Assembly: GCF_003575965.1 (NCBI RefSeq)
Contig: NZ_QWJJ01000009.1
Coordinates: 124,001-188,000 of the forward strand
Reading direction: 5' to 3'
DNA: 64,000 nt
Origin: Pseudooceanicola sediminis
GTDB taxonomy: Bacteria; Pseudomonadota; Alphaproteobacteria; Rhodobacterales; Rhodobacteraceae
A model generated the notes under the pieces. That model saw nothing but the letters and a program-made list of their open reading frames with translations. It was not told the origin of the DNA and made no database searches. Positions 45,838 through 53,723 of the stretch are shown here, piece after piece. The position numbers were made by a program, and so were the translations under genes. Each line of letters starts with the position of its first letter. The first letter of the stretch is position 1.

Positions 45838-46322
45838 TGCCCCTGACACGCCTCGCCCCCGTCGATGATTTCACAGACCTGCACCACCTGCTGGTCACCG
45901 CCTTCGCCTACATGGATTCCCGGATCGACCCGCCGTCGTCGCTGCACCGCATGACCCCGCAAACGCTGGCCGCTGAGGCGACGACAGCCGAAGTCTGGGC
46001 GCTGACAGAGGGCGACACCCTCCTCGCCTGCATGATCCTGACGCCGAAGCCGGATCACCTCTACCTCGGCAAGCTGGCGACCGCGCCGGATCATCGCGGC
46101 CGCGGCCTCGCCCGCCGGATGATCACCCACGCCGAGGCCCGCGCACGCGCGCTCCACCTGCCGGCACTCCAGCTGCAAACCCGCATCGAGCTGACCGAGA
46201 ATCACGCCACCTTCCATCGCCTCGGCTTTCACGAAATCGCGCGTACCGCCCATCCGGGCTATGATCGCCCCACTTCGCTGACCTTCGCCAAGCCCCTCAC
46301 GCCTCAAGGAGACCTCCCATGA
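45837..46322 (+). CDS. GNAT-family N-acetyltransferase between cobN and cobO
   Basis: A 161-aa GNAT protein. Motif A HRGRGLARRMITHAEARAR is near residues 85-105, and the C-terminal FHRLGFHEIARTAHPGYD is typical. It shares one base with the cobN stop (TGATG) and overlaps cobO by four bases. Such tight coupling means equal expression with B12 genes. It is weakly like the GNAT after cobW only in the family core. Substrate unknown. Confidence 0.85.
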   Translation: MPLTRLAPVDDFTDLHHLLVTAFAYMDSRIDPPSSLHRMTPQTLAAEATTAEVWALTEGDTLLACMILTPKPDHLYLGKLATAPDHRGRGLARRMITHAEARARALHLPALQLQTRIELTENHATFHRLGFHEIARTAHPGYDRPTSLTFAKPLTPQGDLP

Positions 46323-46927
46323 CCGACGACAGTGCCCGCCACGCGGTGAAAATGGCCAAGAAAAAGGTCGCCCGTGACAAGATCATGGCCACCAAGACCG
46401 ACCAGAAAGGCCTGGTCATCGTGCACACAGGCAAGGGCAAGGGTAAAAGCTCGGCCGCCTTCGGGATGATCTTCCGGTGCATCGCGCATGACATGCAATG
46501 CGCCGTCGTCCAGTTCATCAAGGGCGGGATGAGCACGGGCGAACGTGACCTGATCCTGTCGCATTTCACCGACACATGCGCGTTTCACACCATGGGCGAA
46601 GGCTTTACCTGGGAAACCCAGGATCGTGACCGCGACACCGAAATGGCCCAGGCCGCCTGGGAAAAGGCCAAGGACCTGATCCGCGACCCCGCCAACCACA
46701 TGGTCCTCCTCGATGAAATCAACATCGCGCTGCGCTACGACTACATCGACATCAACGACGTCGTGACCTTTCTGACCACGGAAAAGCCCGAAATGACCCA
46801 TGTCGTCCTGACCGGGCGCAATGCCAAGGACGAGCTGATCGAAATCGCTGATCTGGTCACGGAAATGGAGCTGATCAAGCATCCCTTCCGCTCCGGCATC
46901 AAGGCGCAGATCGGCGTCGAATACTGA
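46319..46927 (+). CDS. cobO: Cob(I)yrinic acid a,c-diamide adenosyltransferase (CobO/BtuR type)
   Basis: A 202-aa corrinoid adenosyltransferase with the P-loop-like HTGKGKGKSSAAFG near residue 38 and the later LDEINIALRYDYID and VLTGRNAKDELIE typical of CobO. It transfers adenosine from ATP to Co(I). Last gene of the riboswitch operon. A GGGCCGC/GCGGCCC hairpin at about 46935-46952 lies just after the stop but has no T-run. Confidence 0.95.
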   Translation: MTDDSARHAVKMAKKKVARDKIMATKTDQKGLVIVHTGKGKGKSSAAFGMIFRCIAHDMQCAVVQFIKGGMSTGERDLILSHFTDTCAFHTMGEGFTWETQDRDRDTEMAQAAWEKAKDLIRDPANHMVLLDEINIALRYDYIDINDVVTFLTTEKPEMTHVVLTGRNAKDELIEIADLVTEMELIKHPFRSGIKAQIGVEY

Positions 46928-47011
46928 CACGGCAGGGCCGCCTGCGCGGCCCATCTTGCCCCCGGCGCGCCCCGGTCATAAAATCTGACCAAACAGCACA
47001 GGCGGCGTTCC

Positions 47012-47782
47012 ATGCCCTTTCAGCCGATCCAGCCCGAAAAACGCGCCGACGCGGTGATCCGTCAGATCGAGTTGCTGATCCTGCGCGGCATCCTGCGCCC
47101 CGGTGAACGCCTGCCGGCCGAGCGTGACCTGGCCGAACGCATGGCCGTCTCCCGCCCCTCTCTGCGCGATGCCCTCGCTGCGCTGCAGGACCGCGGGCTG
47201 CTGGAACCACGCGCCGGATCGGGTGTCTACGTTGCAGATGTCCTGGGCGATGCCTTTTCGCCCGCCCTGGTCGCCCTATTCCAGCGCCACGAAGAAGCAG
47301 TCTTCGACTATCTGTCGTTTCGCCGTGACCTGGAAGGTCAGGCGGCCGAACGCGCCGCGCGTGATGGCCTCCCCGCCGACCTGGCCCTGGTAAACACGAT
47401 CATGCAAAAGATGCAGCGCGCCCATGACGACGAAGACCCTGCCGAAGAGGCACGTCTGGACGCCGAGTTTCACATGGCCATCCTCGAAGCGAGTCACAAC
47501 ACCGTGCTGCTGCACATGATGCGCTCGATGTTCGCCTTGCTGCGGCAGGGCGTTTTCGACAACCGCGCGATCCTGTTCGCGCATTCGGCCACGCGTGAAT
47601 CCCTGCTGGCACAACACGCCGCGATCAACACGGCCCTGCAAGAACGCGCCCCTGCGCAGGCCCGCGCCGCCGTCGAGGATCACCTCGACTTCGTGCGCGC
47701 CGCCTACCAGGCCCACCTTGCCGCCGAACGCCACGCCGAAATCGCCCGGATGCGCCTGCACCAGGAACAGCAGCGCGGCTGA
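47012..47782 (+). CDS. GntR/FadR-family transcriptional regulator (FCD domain)
   Basis: A 256-aa protein with an N-terminal GntR winged-helix (LRPGERLPAERDLAERMAVSRPSLRDALAALQDRGLL, residues about 29-66) and a C-terminal FCD ligand domain with metal ligands expected in EARLDAEFHMAILEASHN. PdhR/LldR/GlcC-like regulators of this class respond to organic acids such as pyruvate, lactate and glycolate. The target cannot be told from the neighbours (cobO and the ATP synthase genes). Confidence 0.88.
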   Translation: MPFQPIQPEKRADAVIRQIELLILRGILRPGERLPAERDLAERMAVSRPSLRDALAALQDRGLLEPRAGSGVYVADVLGDAFSPALVALFQRHEEAVFDYLSFRRDLEGQAAERAARDGLPADLALVNTIMQKMQRAHDDEDPAEEARLDAEFHMAILEASHNTVLLHMMRSMFALLRQGVFDNRAILFAHSATRESLLAQHAAINTALQERAPAQARAAVEDHLDFVRAAYQAHLAAERHAEIARMRLHQEQQRG

Positions 47783-47821
47783 TCCTTTGCCGCGTTCCAG
47801 GAGAGGCGCATCGCCAAAACG

Positions 47822-47851
47822 AAAAAACCCGGCCAGTGGCCGGGTTCTTCG
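47822..47851 (-). terminator. Terminator of the atp F0 operon
   Basis: AACCCGGCCACTGGCCGGGTT forms a perfect stem; on the minus strand a run of six T follows. The hairpin also follows the convergent gntR gene. Confidence 0.88.
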
Positions 47852-47873
47852 TACCTGCGGTGCGTGCGTGCCC

Positions 47874-48458
47874 TCAGTTGAGCCGCGCCTTGACCGTGTC
47901 GATCGAGCTGTCGATCAGGCCATTGGCCTGTTCCTTGGTCAGCTGCTTGGCAATCACGTCACGGGCGGCGGCAACGGCCACCACGATGGCGCGATCGCGC
48001 ACTTCCTTGACGGCGGCCTTTTCGGCGGACTCGATCTGTTCCTCGGCGGCCTTCAGACGGCGCGCAATCGAGACCTTCAGATCGTCTTTCGCCTGATCTG
48101 CGGCGGCATTGGCATCGGCACGGGCCGATTCGACGATGCGATCCGCCTGGGCCTGAACCTCTTTCTGCTTGCGCTCGTACGAGGCCAGCAGGCTCTGGGC
48201 TTCGTCACGCAGCGCACGGGCTTCATCCAGCTCGGACTTGATGCCGGCGGACCGCTTGTCCAGCAGCCCTGCAATCAGACCGGGAACCTTGAAATAGACA
48301 AGGATCGCGATGAACAGGATAAAGGCCAGCAGCACGATGAAGTTCGTGTTGTGCAGCGAAAAGAACGGGCCTGTCGCAGCCGCGGCCGGGCTGGCCAGCA
48401 ACGCCAGACCAGCGGTTGCCGGGGCGAGGGTCATTGCAGATTTGCGCATAACACTCAT
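47874..48458 (-). CDS. atpF: ATP synthase F0 subunit b
   Basis: A 194-aa subunit with a hydrophobic N-terminal segment resembling a signal peptide (residues 8-28), then the membrane anchor [18 protein letters not shown], a cytoplasmic coiled coil rich in Ala/Glu/Lys/Arg to the end, and the last residues that clamp the F1 delta subunit. One of two b-type subunits (b and b') that form the stator as a heterodimer, as in photosynthetic and marine alphaproteobacteria. It overlaps atpF' by ATGA. Confidence 0.92.
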   Translation of the reverse strand: MSVMRKSAMTLAPATAGLALLASPAAAATGPFFSLHNTNFIVLLAFILFIAILVYFKVPGLIAGLLDKRSAGIKSELDEARALRDEAQSLLASYERKQKEVQAQADRIVESARADANAAADQAKDDLKVSIARRLKAAEEQIESAEKAAVKEVRDRAIVVAVAAARDVIAKQLTKEQANGLIDSSIDTVKARLN

Positions 48459-49000
48459 CCTTTCAGCTTTTCGGTGACGGCACTGTCGATGGCGTCGGGC
48501 GCAGCGGTGAACCCGAAGGCGGCGACGATCTCGGCAGCGGTGTCCTTGGCCACGGTCTCGGCGGCTTCCAGAGCACCCGCGCGGATCTCCGCGATGGCTT
48601 TTTCGCCTTCGGCAACCTTGGCCGAAATCTCGGCATCGGCGCGTACCGTGGCCTCGGCCAGATCCGCCTGGATCTCGGCCTTGGTGGCGGCGACGATGTT
48701 CGCGGCTTCGGTGCGGGCATCGGCAAGGGCCTTGTCGTAGGCGGCTTCCGCCTCCTTGGCCTTTTGCTTCAGGTCTTCCGCCGCAGCAATATCGTTGGCG
48801 ATCGCACCCGCCCGATCCGCCAGCACCGATCCGACGCGCGGCAGGGCCACGCGCGACAGTACAAGGTAGATCACGACGAGCGTGACGATCAGCCAGAAAA
48901 TCTGGTTGCCCCAGGTCGAGAAATCGAGCTGCGGCATGCCGGGGGCGGCGGCTGCGGCGTCGGCAGCGTGACCAGCGGCTTCGTGCGTTTCGGTCGCCAT
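48455..49000 (-). CDS. atpG: ATP synthase F0 subunit b'
   Basis: A 181-aa second b-type stator subunit. The polar, Ala-rich N-terminus is followed by the helix [18 protein letters not shown] near residues 36-53 and a long coiled coil ([18 protein letters not shown]...). This paralog is usual in Rhodobacteraceae. It lies 92 bases downstream of atpE. The symbol atpG here means b', not the gamma subunit; atpF2 is also used. Confidence 0.92.
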   Translation of the reverse strand: MATETHEAAGHAADAAAAAPGMPQLDFSTWGNQIFWLIVTLVVIYLVLSRVALPRVGSVLADRAGAIANDIAAAEDLKQKAKEAEAAYDKALADARTEAANIVAATKAEIQADLAEATVRADAEISAKVAEGEKAIAEIRAGALEAAETVAKDTAAEIVAAFGFTAAPDAIDSAVTEKLKG

Positions 49001-49092
49001 CTTGACGTCTCCCGGGAACTTGATCTGGTATTCAGATTACCACGGGCAGGCCCAAAAGGCCCACCCGCGCGTAAGGATCTGTTCCGAAAGTC

Positions 49093-49329
49093 TTAGACGG
49101 CGAACATCAGCAGCAGAGCGACGAGGAACGAAAAGATCCCCAGGGCTTCTGCGAAGGCCATGCCGATGAACAGCGTGGCGGTTTGCGATGCGGCGGCCGA
49201 GGGGTTGCGCAGTGCGCCGGACAGGAAGTTGCCTGCCACGTTGCCCACACCCATTGCAGCGCCGCCCATGCCGATGGCAGTCAGACCCACACCGATGTAC
49301 TTGCCGAGTTCTGCGATATCGCCTTCCAT
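49093..49329 (-). CDS. atpE: ATP synthase F0 subunit c
   Basis: A 78-aa two-helix proteolipid that forms the rotor ring. The proton-carrying carboxylate is the glutamate in FAEALGIF in helix 2, and the loop motif RNPSA is intact. A ribosome site AGGAGA lies before the ATG. The long intergenic spacing from atpB (about 76 bases) may help give the high c-subunit dose (inference). Confidence 0.95.
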   Translation of the reverse strand: MEGDIAELGKYIGVGLTAIGMGGAAMGVGNVAGNFLSGALRNPSAAASQTATLFIGMAFAEALGIFSFLVALLLMFAV

Positions 49330-49405
49330 GAGTATTCTCCTTACGTTGGAATTGGCTTGATAGGACCGTTGGATGCACGATTGCCGCGCACCTGACGTTT
49401 GGTGA

Positions 49406-50167
49406 TTAGTGTGCCGGATGCAGCGCGTCCTTGAGGTACACGCAGGTCAGGATCGTGAAGACGTAGGCCTGGATGAAGGCCACCAGCAGTTCGAGGCCGT
49501 ACATCCCGGCGATCGCGATGATCGAGATCGGGCTGACGGCGGCAATCGCGGCAAAGCCTGCGAACACCTTGATCACGGCGTGACCGGCCATCATGTTGCC
49601 GGCCAGACGAATGGAGTGGCTGACCGGGCGCACGAAGTAGGAAATGACCTCGATCAGCGCCAGCAGCGGGCGCACGGCCAGCGGGGCAGAGCTGACCCAG
49701 AACAGGCCCAGGAATTGCCCGCCGTGCAGCACGAAGCCAAGGATCGTCACCGACAGGAACACCGCCAGGGCCAACAGGATGGTGGCCGCGAAATGCGACG
49801 TGACCGTAAAGGCCGTCGGCACAAGGCCCAGCAGGTTGGCGGTCACGATGAACATGAACAGGGTAAAGATGTAGGGGAAATACCGGATGGCGTCCTTGCC
49901 AGCCACGTCTTCCACCATCTTGTAGATGAAACCATAGGCCATTTCGGCGACCGACTGCATCCGCGACGGGATGCGGTTGCGGCCCGAGGTGCCCAGCACC
50001 ATCAGCGCCACGATGGCCAGAACAGTCAGCGCCATCCACAGCGTCGCGTTGGTGATCGTGTACCAATGCACGCCGTCGCCGCCGAACAGCGGCTTGACGA
50101 TGAATTGATCCATCGGGTGGAAAACCAGACCACCGTCTTCGCCGCCGTGCGCTGCTTCAGTCGCCAT
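49406..50167 (-). CDS. atpB: ATP synthase F0 subunit a
   Basis: A 253-aa membrane subunit with about five to six helices. The essential arginine is in [24 protein letters not shown] and the ending [15 protein letters not shown] are conserved. It forms the proton half-channels beside the c-ring. The start at 50167 is set by GAGGGATAGAG; it overlaps the end of atpI by 11 bases. The longer reading to 50218 is less likely. Confidence 0.94.
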   Translation of the reverse strand: MATEAAHGGEDGGLVFHPMDQFIVKPLFGGDGVHWYTITNATLWMALTVLAIVALMVLGTSGRNRIPSRMQSVAEMAYGFIYKMVEDVAGKDAIRYFPYIFTLFMFIVTANLLGLVPTAFTVTSHFAATILLALAVFLSVTILGFVLHGGQFLGLFWVSSAPLAVRPLLALIEVISYFVRPVSHSIRLAGNMMAGHAVIKVFAGFAAIAAVSPISIIAIAGMYGLELLVAFIQAYVFTILTCVYLKDALHPAH

Positions 50168-50498
50168 CTCTATCCCTCGTCTCATCTCCGGCGTCATGGC
50201 CGGATGTGCCGTTCTCAATTTCCTTGGCGGACCGTATCATCGCCTTGATACCCGCCACGAAGCCAAGGAGGGTGAAGAGGATCATCATTGCCGGGGCGAT
50301 CCCCAGCAGCCAATCCAGCCCGTATCCTATGGCAAACCCGATCAGCAGACCGGCCACCAGTTCCGTCACCATGCGCCAGCCTACCTGGGCCGCCGAATAA
50401 TGGTCTTGTCCGTGCGAGGCCGCCTTGTCCGTACCCTTGGCAGCCGCGATCCGGGCTTCCAGAGCGGCCATTCTGTCCCGGTGGTCCGGTTCATCCAT
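50157..50498 (-). CDS. atpI: ATP synthase assembly protein AtpI
   Basis: A 113-aa protein with a charged N-terminus, two transmembrane helices ([20 protein letters not shown] and [14 protein letters not shown]) and a polar C-terminal tail. AtpI helps c-ring assembly and may handle magnesium. It is first in the F0 operon and overlaps atpB, so its start region carries the operon promoter upstream of 50498. Confidence 0.9.
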   Translation of the reverse strand: MDEPDHRDRMAALEARIAAAKGTDKAASHGQDHYSAAQVGWRMVTELVAGLLIGFAIGYGLDWLLGIAPAMMILFTLLGFVAGIKAMIRSAKEIENGTSGHDAGDETRDRDGD

Positions 50499-50805
50499 GG
50501 CAAAGACATCCCCGCATTGGTTAAGGCGTTGCTAAGGTCAGCGGGGGTGCGAGTCAAGGTGCATGAACACAGCCCGGTGATCACACCAAGCACTTGTTTT
50601 CACGACGAAAAAATGGTGCAAGATCCCTGCAAATTCATCCATCCCGCGCCCGAGGACGCCGCATTCGCGCCAAATTGCATCTTCAACCTTTTGGTTGAGT
50701 ATGAAAATCCGAGCCCCACCAGCCCCCTGTCAAAAGCCAGAAACTCAACCACCCGGTTTAGCGTCCCTGTTGACCTGCGCCATGCCGCGCGCCTATCTGG
50801 CAGCT
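50499..50805. promoter_or_regulatory. Divergent atp / arsR upstream region with a palindromic operator candidate
   Basis: About 307 bases between the divergent atpI and ArsR genes. A perfect 16-base inverted repeat TCAACC-TTTT-GGTTGA lies at 50683-50698, and an ACTCAACC matches one arm in reverse at about 50745. Such TCAACC/GGTTGA sites suit ArsR-type repressors, so autoregulation is likely. No gene was seen in the gap. Confidence 0.5.
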
Positions 50806-51162
50806 ATGAAAGCCTCCCTCGACACCGTCTTTGCCGCCCTTGGCGATCCGACCCGGCGCGCGATCCTGTCGATGCTGCTGGAGGATGACATGGCCGTCAC
50901 CGACGTGGCCGACCCCTTCGACATGTCGCTTGCCGCCATCTCCAAGCACCTCGTCATCCTGGCCAACGCAGGCCTGATCACGCAGGAAAAGCGCGGCCGC
51001 GTCAAATGGTGCAAACTGGAGCCTGACGCCCTGAAACAGGCCAGCGTCTGGATGCAGGGCTTCGGTCAGTTCGAACCGGTAAACCTGGATGATTTCGAAC
51101 GCTTCCTTGCCGCCGAGCTGGGCGAGAACGACGATGACGACGCCGGGGGCGACGACGGCTAA
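50806..51162 (+). CDS. ArsR-family winged-helix regulator
   Basis: A 118-aa protein. The helix-turn-helix DPTRRAILSMLLEDDMAVTDVADPFDMSLAAISKHLVIL is that of ArsR repressors of the type often linked to SRPBCC (AHSA1) genes; no metal-binding cysteine pair is present, so a metal sensor is unlikely. The C-terminus is very acidic (ENDDDDAGGDDG). An ATG at 50782 (8 codons earlier) is an alternative start, since neither start has a strong ribosome site. It converges with the EamA gene. Confidence 0.8.
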   Translation: MKASLDTVFAALGDPTRRAILSMLLEDDMAVTDVADPFDMSLAAISKHLVILANAGLITQEKRGRVKWCKLEPDALKQASVWMQGFGQFEPVNLDDFERFLAAELGENDDDDAGGDDG

Positions 51163-51170
51163 CGCGCCCC

Positions 51171-52121
51171 CTAGTCCTTCAGCAGGATCACCAGCGCAAG
51201 AATGGTCAGCGCCACGCCACCCAGAATCATCACTGGCGGAAAGCCCCGCCCCAGGGCCGCCTGCCACAGGATCACCCAGCTTGGCGTCAGATAGGTATAG
51301 GCCATCACCTTGGCCGACGGCAGCCGCATCGCCGCGTATTGCAACAACACGAACGTCATCGCCGACGCGCAGATCGTCGTATAGGCCAGCGTGATCCAGA
51401 CGATCGCCGGCAATTGCGCCCAATCCGTCGCCAGGATCTGCGGCATCCCCCACGTGCCCAGCACCACTGCGCCCGCCACCAGCATCCCGAAGGTGAACAC
51501 GACCGGCGGTTCGCCCCGGTTCAGCTTGGGCACCAGCGGCGCATAGATCGCATGGGCAATGCAGCCGATGAAATAGATCCGCTCTCCCGGGCCGATCTGA
51601 AACTGCATCAGCGCGCCGACGTCAGCGCGAAAGATCACCCACAATGCACCCGCGGCGCCAATGGCCAGCGCCAGCGCCATGCGCGGCGTCGTGACCTGCC
51701 GCAGCAGAACCCAGCCGACAACGGCCGCCATCAGCGGCACCAGCGTGAACATGGACGACGCCGAGACCGGGTCGGCCGTCTTCAGCCCCTCGAACATCAT
51801 CACGAAATAGATCGCGAAGATCCCGCCCAGCAGCAGATAGCGCCATGGCGCGCGGAAATACCCCCGTTGCAATCCCGGCCCCGCCAGCGCCGCCGCCCCC
51901 ACCAGCGCCGCCGCCAACAGGAATCGCAACGCATTCAGCGCGGCGGGCGACACGAAAGGCACCGCCATCGCAGCCAGCGGAAACGACCCCGCCACCAGCG
52001 CCGAAAACGCCAGCATCGCCAGATGCCCCTTCGCCGCCTCGCTCAGCCTGCCCTGGCCCCTGTCCGCCCCGTCCCGGGCTCCGGCTTCTGCGTCATGCCC
52101 GGCGCGCGGTGCAGCGCTCAA
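51171..52121 (-). CDS. EamA/DMT-superfamily transporter
   Basis: A 316-aa inner-membrane protein with about ten hydrophobic helices in two EamA repeats, of the drug/metabolite transporter superfamily. Substrate unknown; relatives export amino acids or other metabolites. A TTG at 52121 overlaps the stop of the LysR gene (TTGA) and follows AAGGA at 9 bases, so this start is preferred; an ATG at 52016 lies at the first helix. Co-transcription with the LysR regulator implies joint control. Confidence 0.82.
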   Translation of the reverse strand: MSAAPRAGHDAEAGARDGADRGQGRLSEAAKGHLAMLAFSALVAGSFPLAAMAVPFVSPAALNALRFLLAAALVGAAALAGPGLQRGYFRAPWRYLLLGGIFAIYFVMMFEGLKTADPVSASSMFTLVPLMAAVVGWVLLRQVTTPRMALALAIGAAGALWVIFRADVGALMQFQIGPGERIYFIGCIAHAIYAPLVPKLNRGEPPVVFTFGMLVAGAVVLGTWGMPQILATDWAQLPAIVWITLAYTTICASAMTFVLLQYAAMRLPSAKVMAYTYLTPSWVILWQAALGRGFPPVMILGGVALTILALVILLKD

Positions 52122-53005
52122 GCCGTGCCATCCTTGAAATCGGCCGTGTGATCCTTGAGAAAGTTCAGGAACGCCTGCACCTTGGTGGTGCGATGCAGAT
52201 CCATGTGGGTCACCAGCCACAACCGGCTGTCCCATTCCTCCAGCGGCGGATGCACCTCGATCAGGTCGTCGCGGGCGTCACATTCATAGGTCCCCAGAAA
52301 GCCCAGGCCGACCCCCGCCAACACCGCCTGCCGGACCGCGCGCATGTCGCCCGACCGGAACACGACCTGGTGCGCCGGGATCGTTTCGCGCATCCACTGC
52401 GCAAAGGGGGCCTTGCTCGACGGGTCGTCGATCCCGACAAAGCGGTGCCCCGCCATGCGGCCCGGAATCTTGGGCATCCCGTGGCGCTCGATATAGGCCT
52501 TGCTGCCGTAGATCGCGCTGCGCAGTCGCAGAAAGGGCTGCACGACGTTGTCGGGCTGCTGCGGCGGGCTGCCCGCGCGGATCGCGACATGGGCCTCGCC
52601 GTATTCCAGGCGGAACAGACGCGCGCTGGTCAGATAACTCAGCGCGACATCGGGATATTGCTCCTGGAACTCTGCCAGCAAAGGCACCATCAGCTGGCTC
52701 AGCCCGCCGATGGTCGTGACAACCAGCTCGCCCGAAACCTCGTTGCCGCGTCCCTTGATGCGCGCCGACAACTGGCTGAACTGATCATCCGTCGCCTGCG
52801 CCACGCGCAGCAGGTCCTGCCCGGCCTCGGTCGCCGTGTACCCGCGCGTGTGCCGCTGAAACAGCTTTACGCCCATCCGACGCTCCAGCGCATCGATATG
52901 GCGGATCACGGTGGCGTGGTGCACGCCCAGCACGTCTGCCGCACCCGAAACGGTGCCCAGGCGCGCAACCTGGTATGCTGTGCGGATTTCATCCCAATTG
53001 TCCAT
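52118..53005 (-). CDS. LysR-family transcriptional regulator
   Basis: A 295-aa LysR regulator with an N-terminal HTH (GTVSGAADVLGVHHATVIRHIDALERRMG, residues about 17-45) and a periplasmic-binding-like effector domain. It is followed without gap by the EamA transporter, which it may regulate (inference). The ATG at 53005 is the natural family start; the ribosome site is weak. Ligand unknown. Confidence 0.88.
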   Translation of the reverse strand: MDNWDEIRTAYQVARLGTVSGAADVLGVHHATVIRHIDALERRMGVKLFQRHTRGYTATEAGQDLLRVAQATDDQFSQLSARIKGRGNEVSGELVVTTIGGLSQLMVPLLAEFQEQYPDVALSYLTSARLFRLEYGEAHVAIRAGSPPQQPDNVVQPFLRLRSAIYGSKAYIERHGMPKIPGRMAGHRFVGIDDPSSKAPFAQWMRETIPAHQVVFRSGDMRAVRQAVLAGVGLGFLGTYECDARDDLIEVHPPLEEWDSRLWLVTHMDLHRTTKVQAFLNFLKDHTADFKDGTA

Positions 53006-53212
53006 CTGGCACCTGTGCGCTGAAAAACTACCACGGCCACTCAATGCCCTTCGGGTGCGCGGATGCAAGGGTAAAGCGAATTTTGGCCATCGGGGCTGGC
53101 GAAAATGCGACGTGACACAAGGTGCCATTGCCTTCTGCCGAAGAAACCCCAAATCTGAGAGTGAGTCGCGCACTGATCCACTTCCAAGAACCGCGACTGA
53201 AAGGAGAGTTCA

Positions 53213-53359
53213 ATGCTCGCATTCCACCCCGCATTTGCAGCCGTCCTTGGCGCGGCGTCCCTGGCCGCCGTCTGGTTCGCCTCGGTTCAGATGACCGCTG
53301 CCGCCGCCACCGCCAAGGCTGCACAGCGCCGCGACGCTCTGTCCCGCCGCCGCCGCTAA
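53213..53359 (+). CDS. 48-aa single-helix membrane protein
   Basis: An unrecognised small protein of 48 residues. A hydrophobic segment (residues about 8-25, AAVLGAASLAAVWFASVQ) is followed by an Ala-rich stretch and a basic end (QRRDALSRRRR), so the C-terminus should stay in the cytoplasm. A strong ribosome site AAGGAGAG lies 6-7 bases before the ATG, which is the main reason to call it a gene. It lies in the gap between the divergent LysR gene and ffh. Confidence 0.6.
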   Translation: MLAFHPAFAAVLGAASLAAVWFASVQMTAAAATAKAAQRRDALSRRRR

Positions 53360-53723
53360 GGTGAACGGCTCCGCACCGGGCCGTTGGCCAGGTGCGCTCT
53401 GACCCGAAGTGCCCGGCCTTGCCGCCGGGCCACGCGGTCACCTCATGCCCCGGCCCACCCGTGCCCCAGGTTCAGCGCCCTCGCGTGCGCGCAACCTGAC
53501 AAACTTGACTTTACCCACCCAGCCACCTAAACGCTGCGCACCTATCCCGGAATCTGTGATGATTCCGGTCCCATCGCTTTTGCGGGGATCGCCACCAGTC
53601 AGCGCGTTGCGCCCACTGGTGCCGTTGGCCTTTGCGCCGGTCCCGCCAAAGCTTGAGGTTTGAGCCGCCCCCACCCAAATGGGGGTCAATGCAACAGTCA
53701 GGTGGCCTGAGGAGGGCCGGGGC
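53360..53723 (+). promoter_or_regulatory. ffh promoter and structured leader
   Basis: A -35-like TTGACT (53505-53510) and a weak -10-like TAAACG (53528-53533) with a 17-base spacer suggest a start near 53540, giving a ~185-nt leader. The leader holds three clean hairpins: CCGGAATC/GATTCCGG (53547-53568, 8 bp), CACCAGT/ACTGGTG (53593-53621) enclosing GCGC/GCGC, and CCCCCA/TGGGGG (53668-53685). It is not the 4.5S SRP RNA: the conserved GGAAGC/AGCAG tip is absent. Confidence 0.45.

Noticed and set aside
53540-53720. Possible 4.5S SRP RNA next to ffh
   Set aside because: The conserved GGAAG...AGCAGCC tip is missing; the hairpins do not form the expected single long rod.
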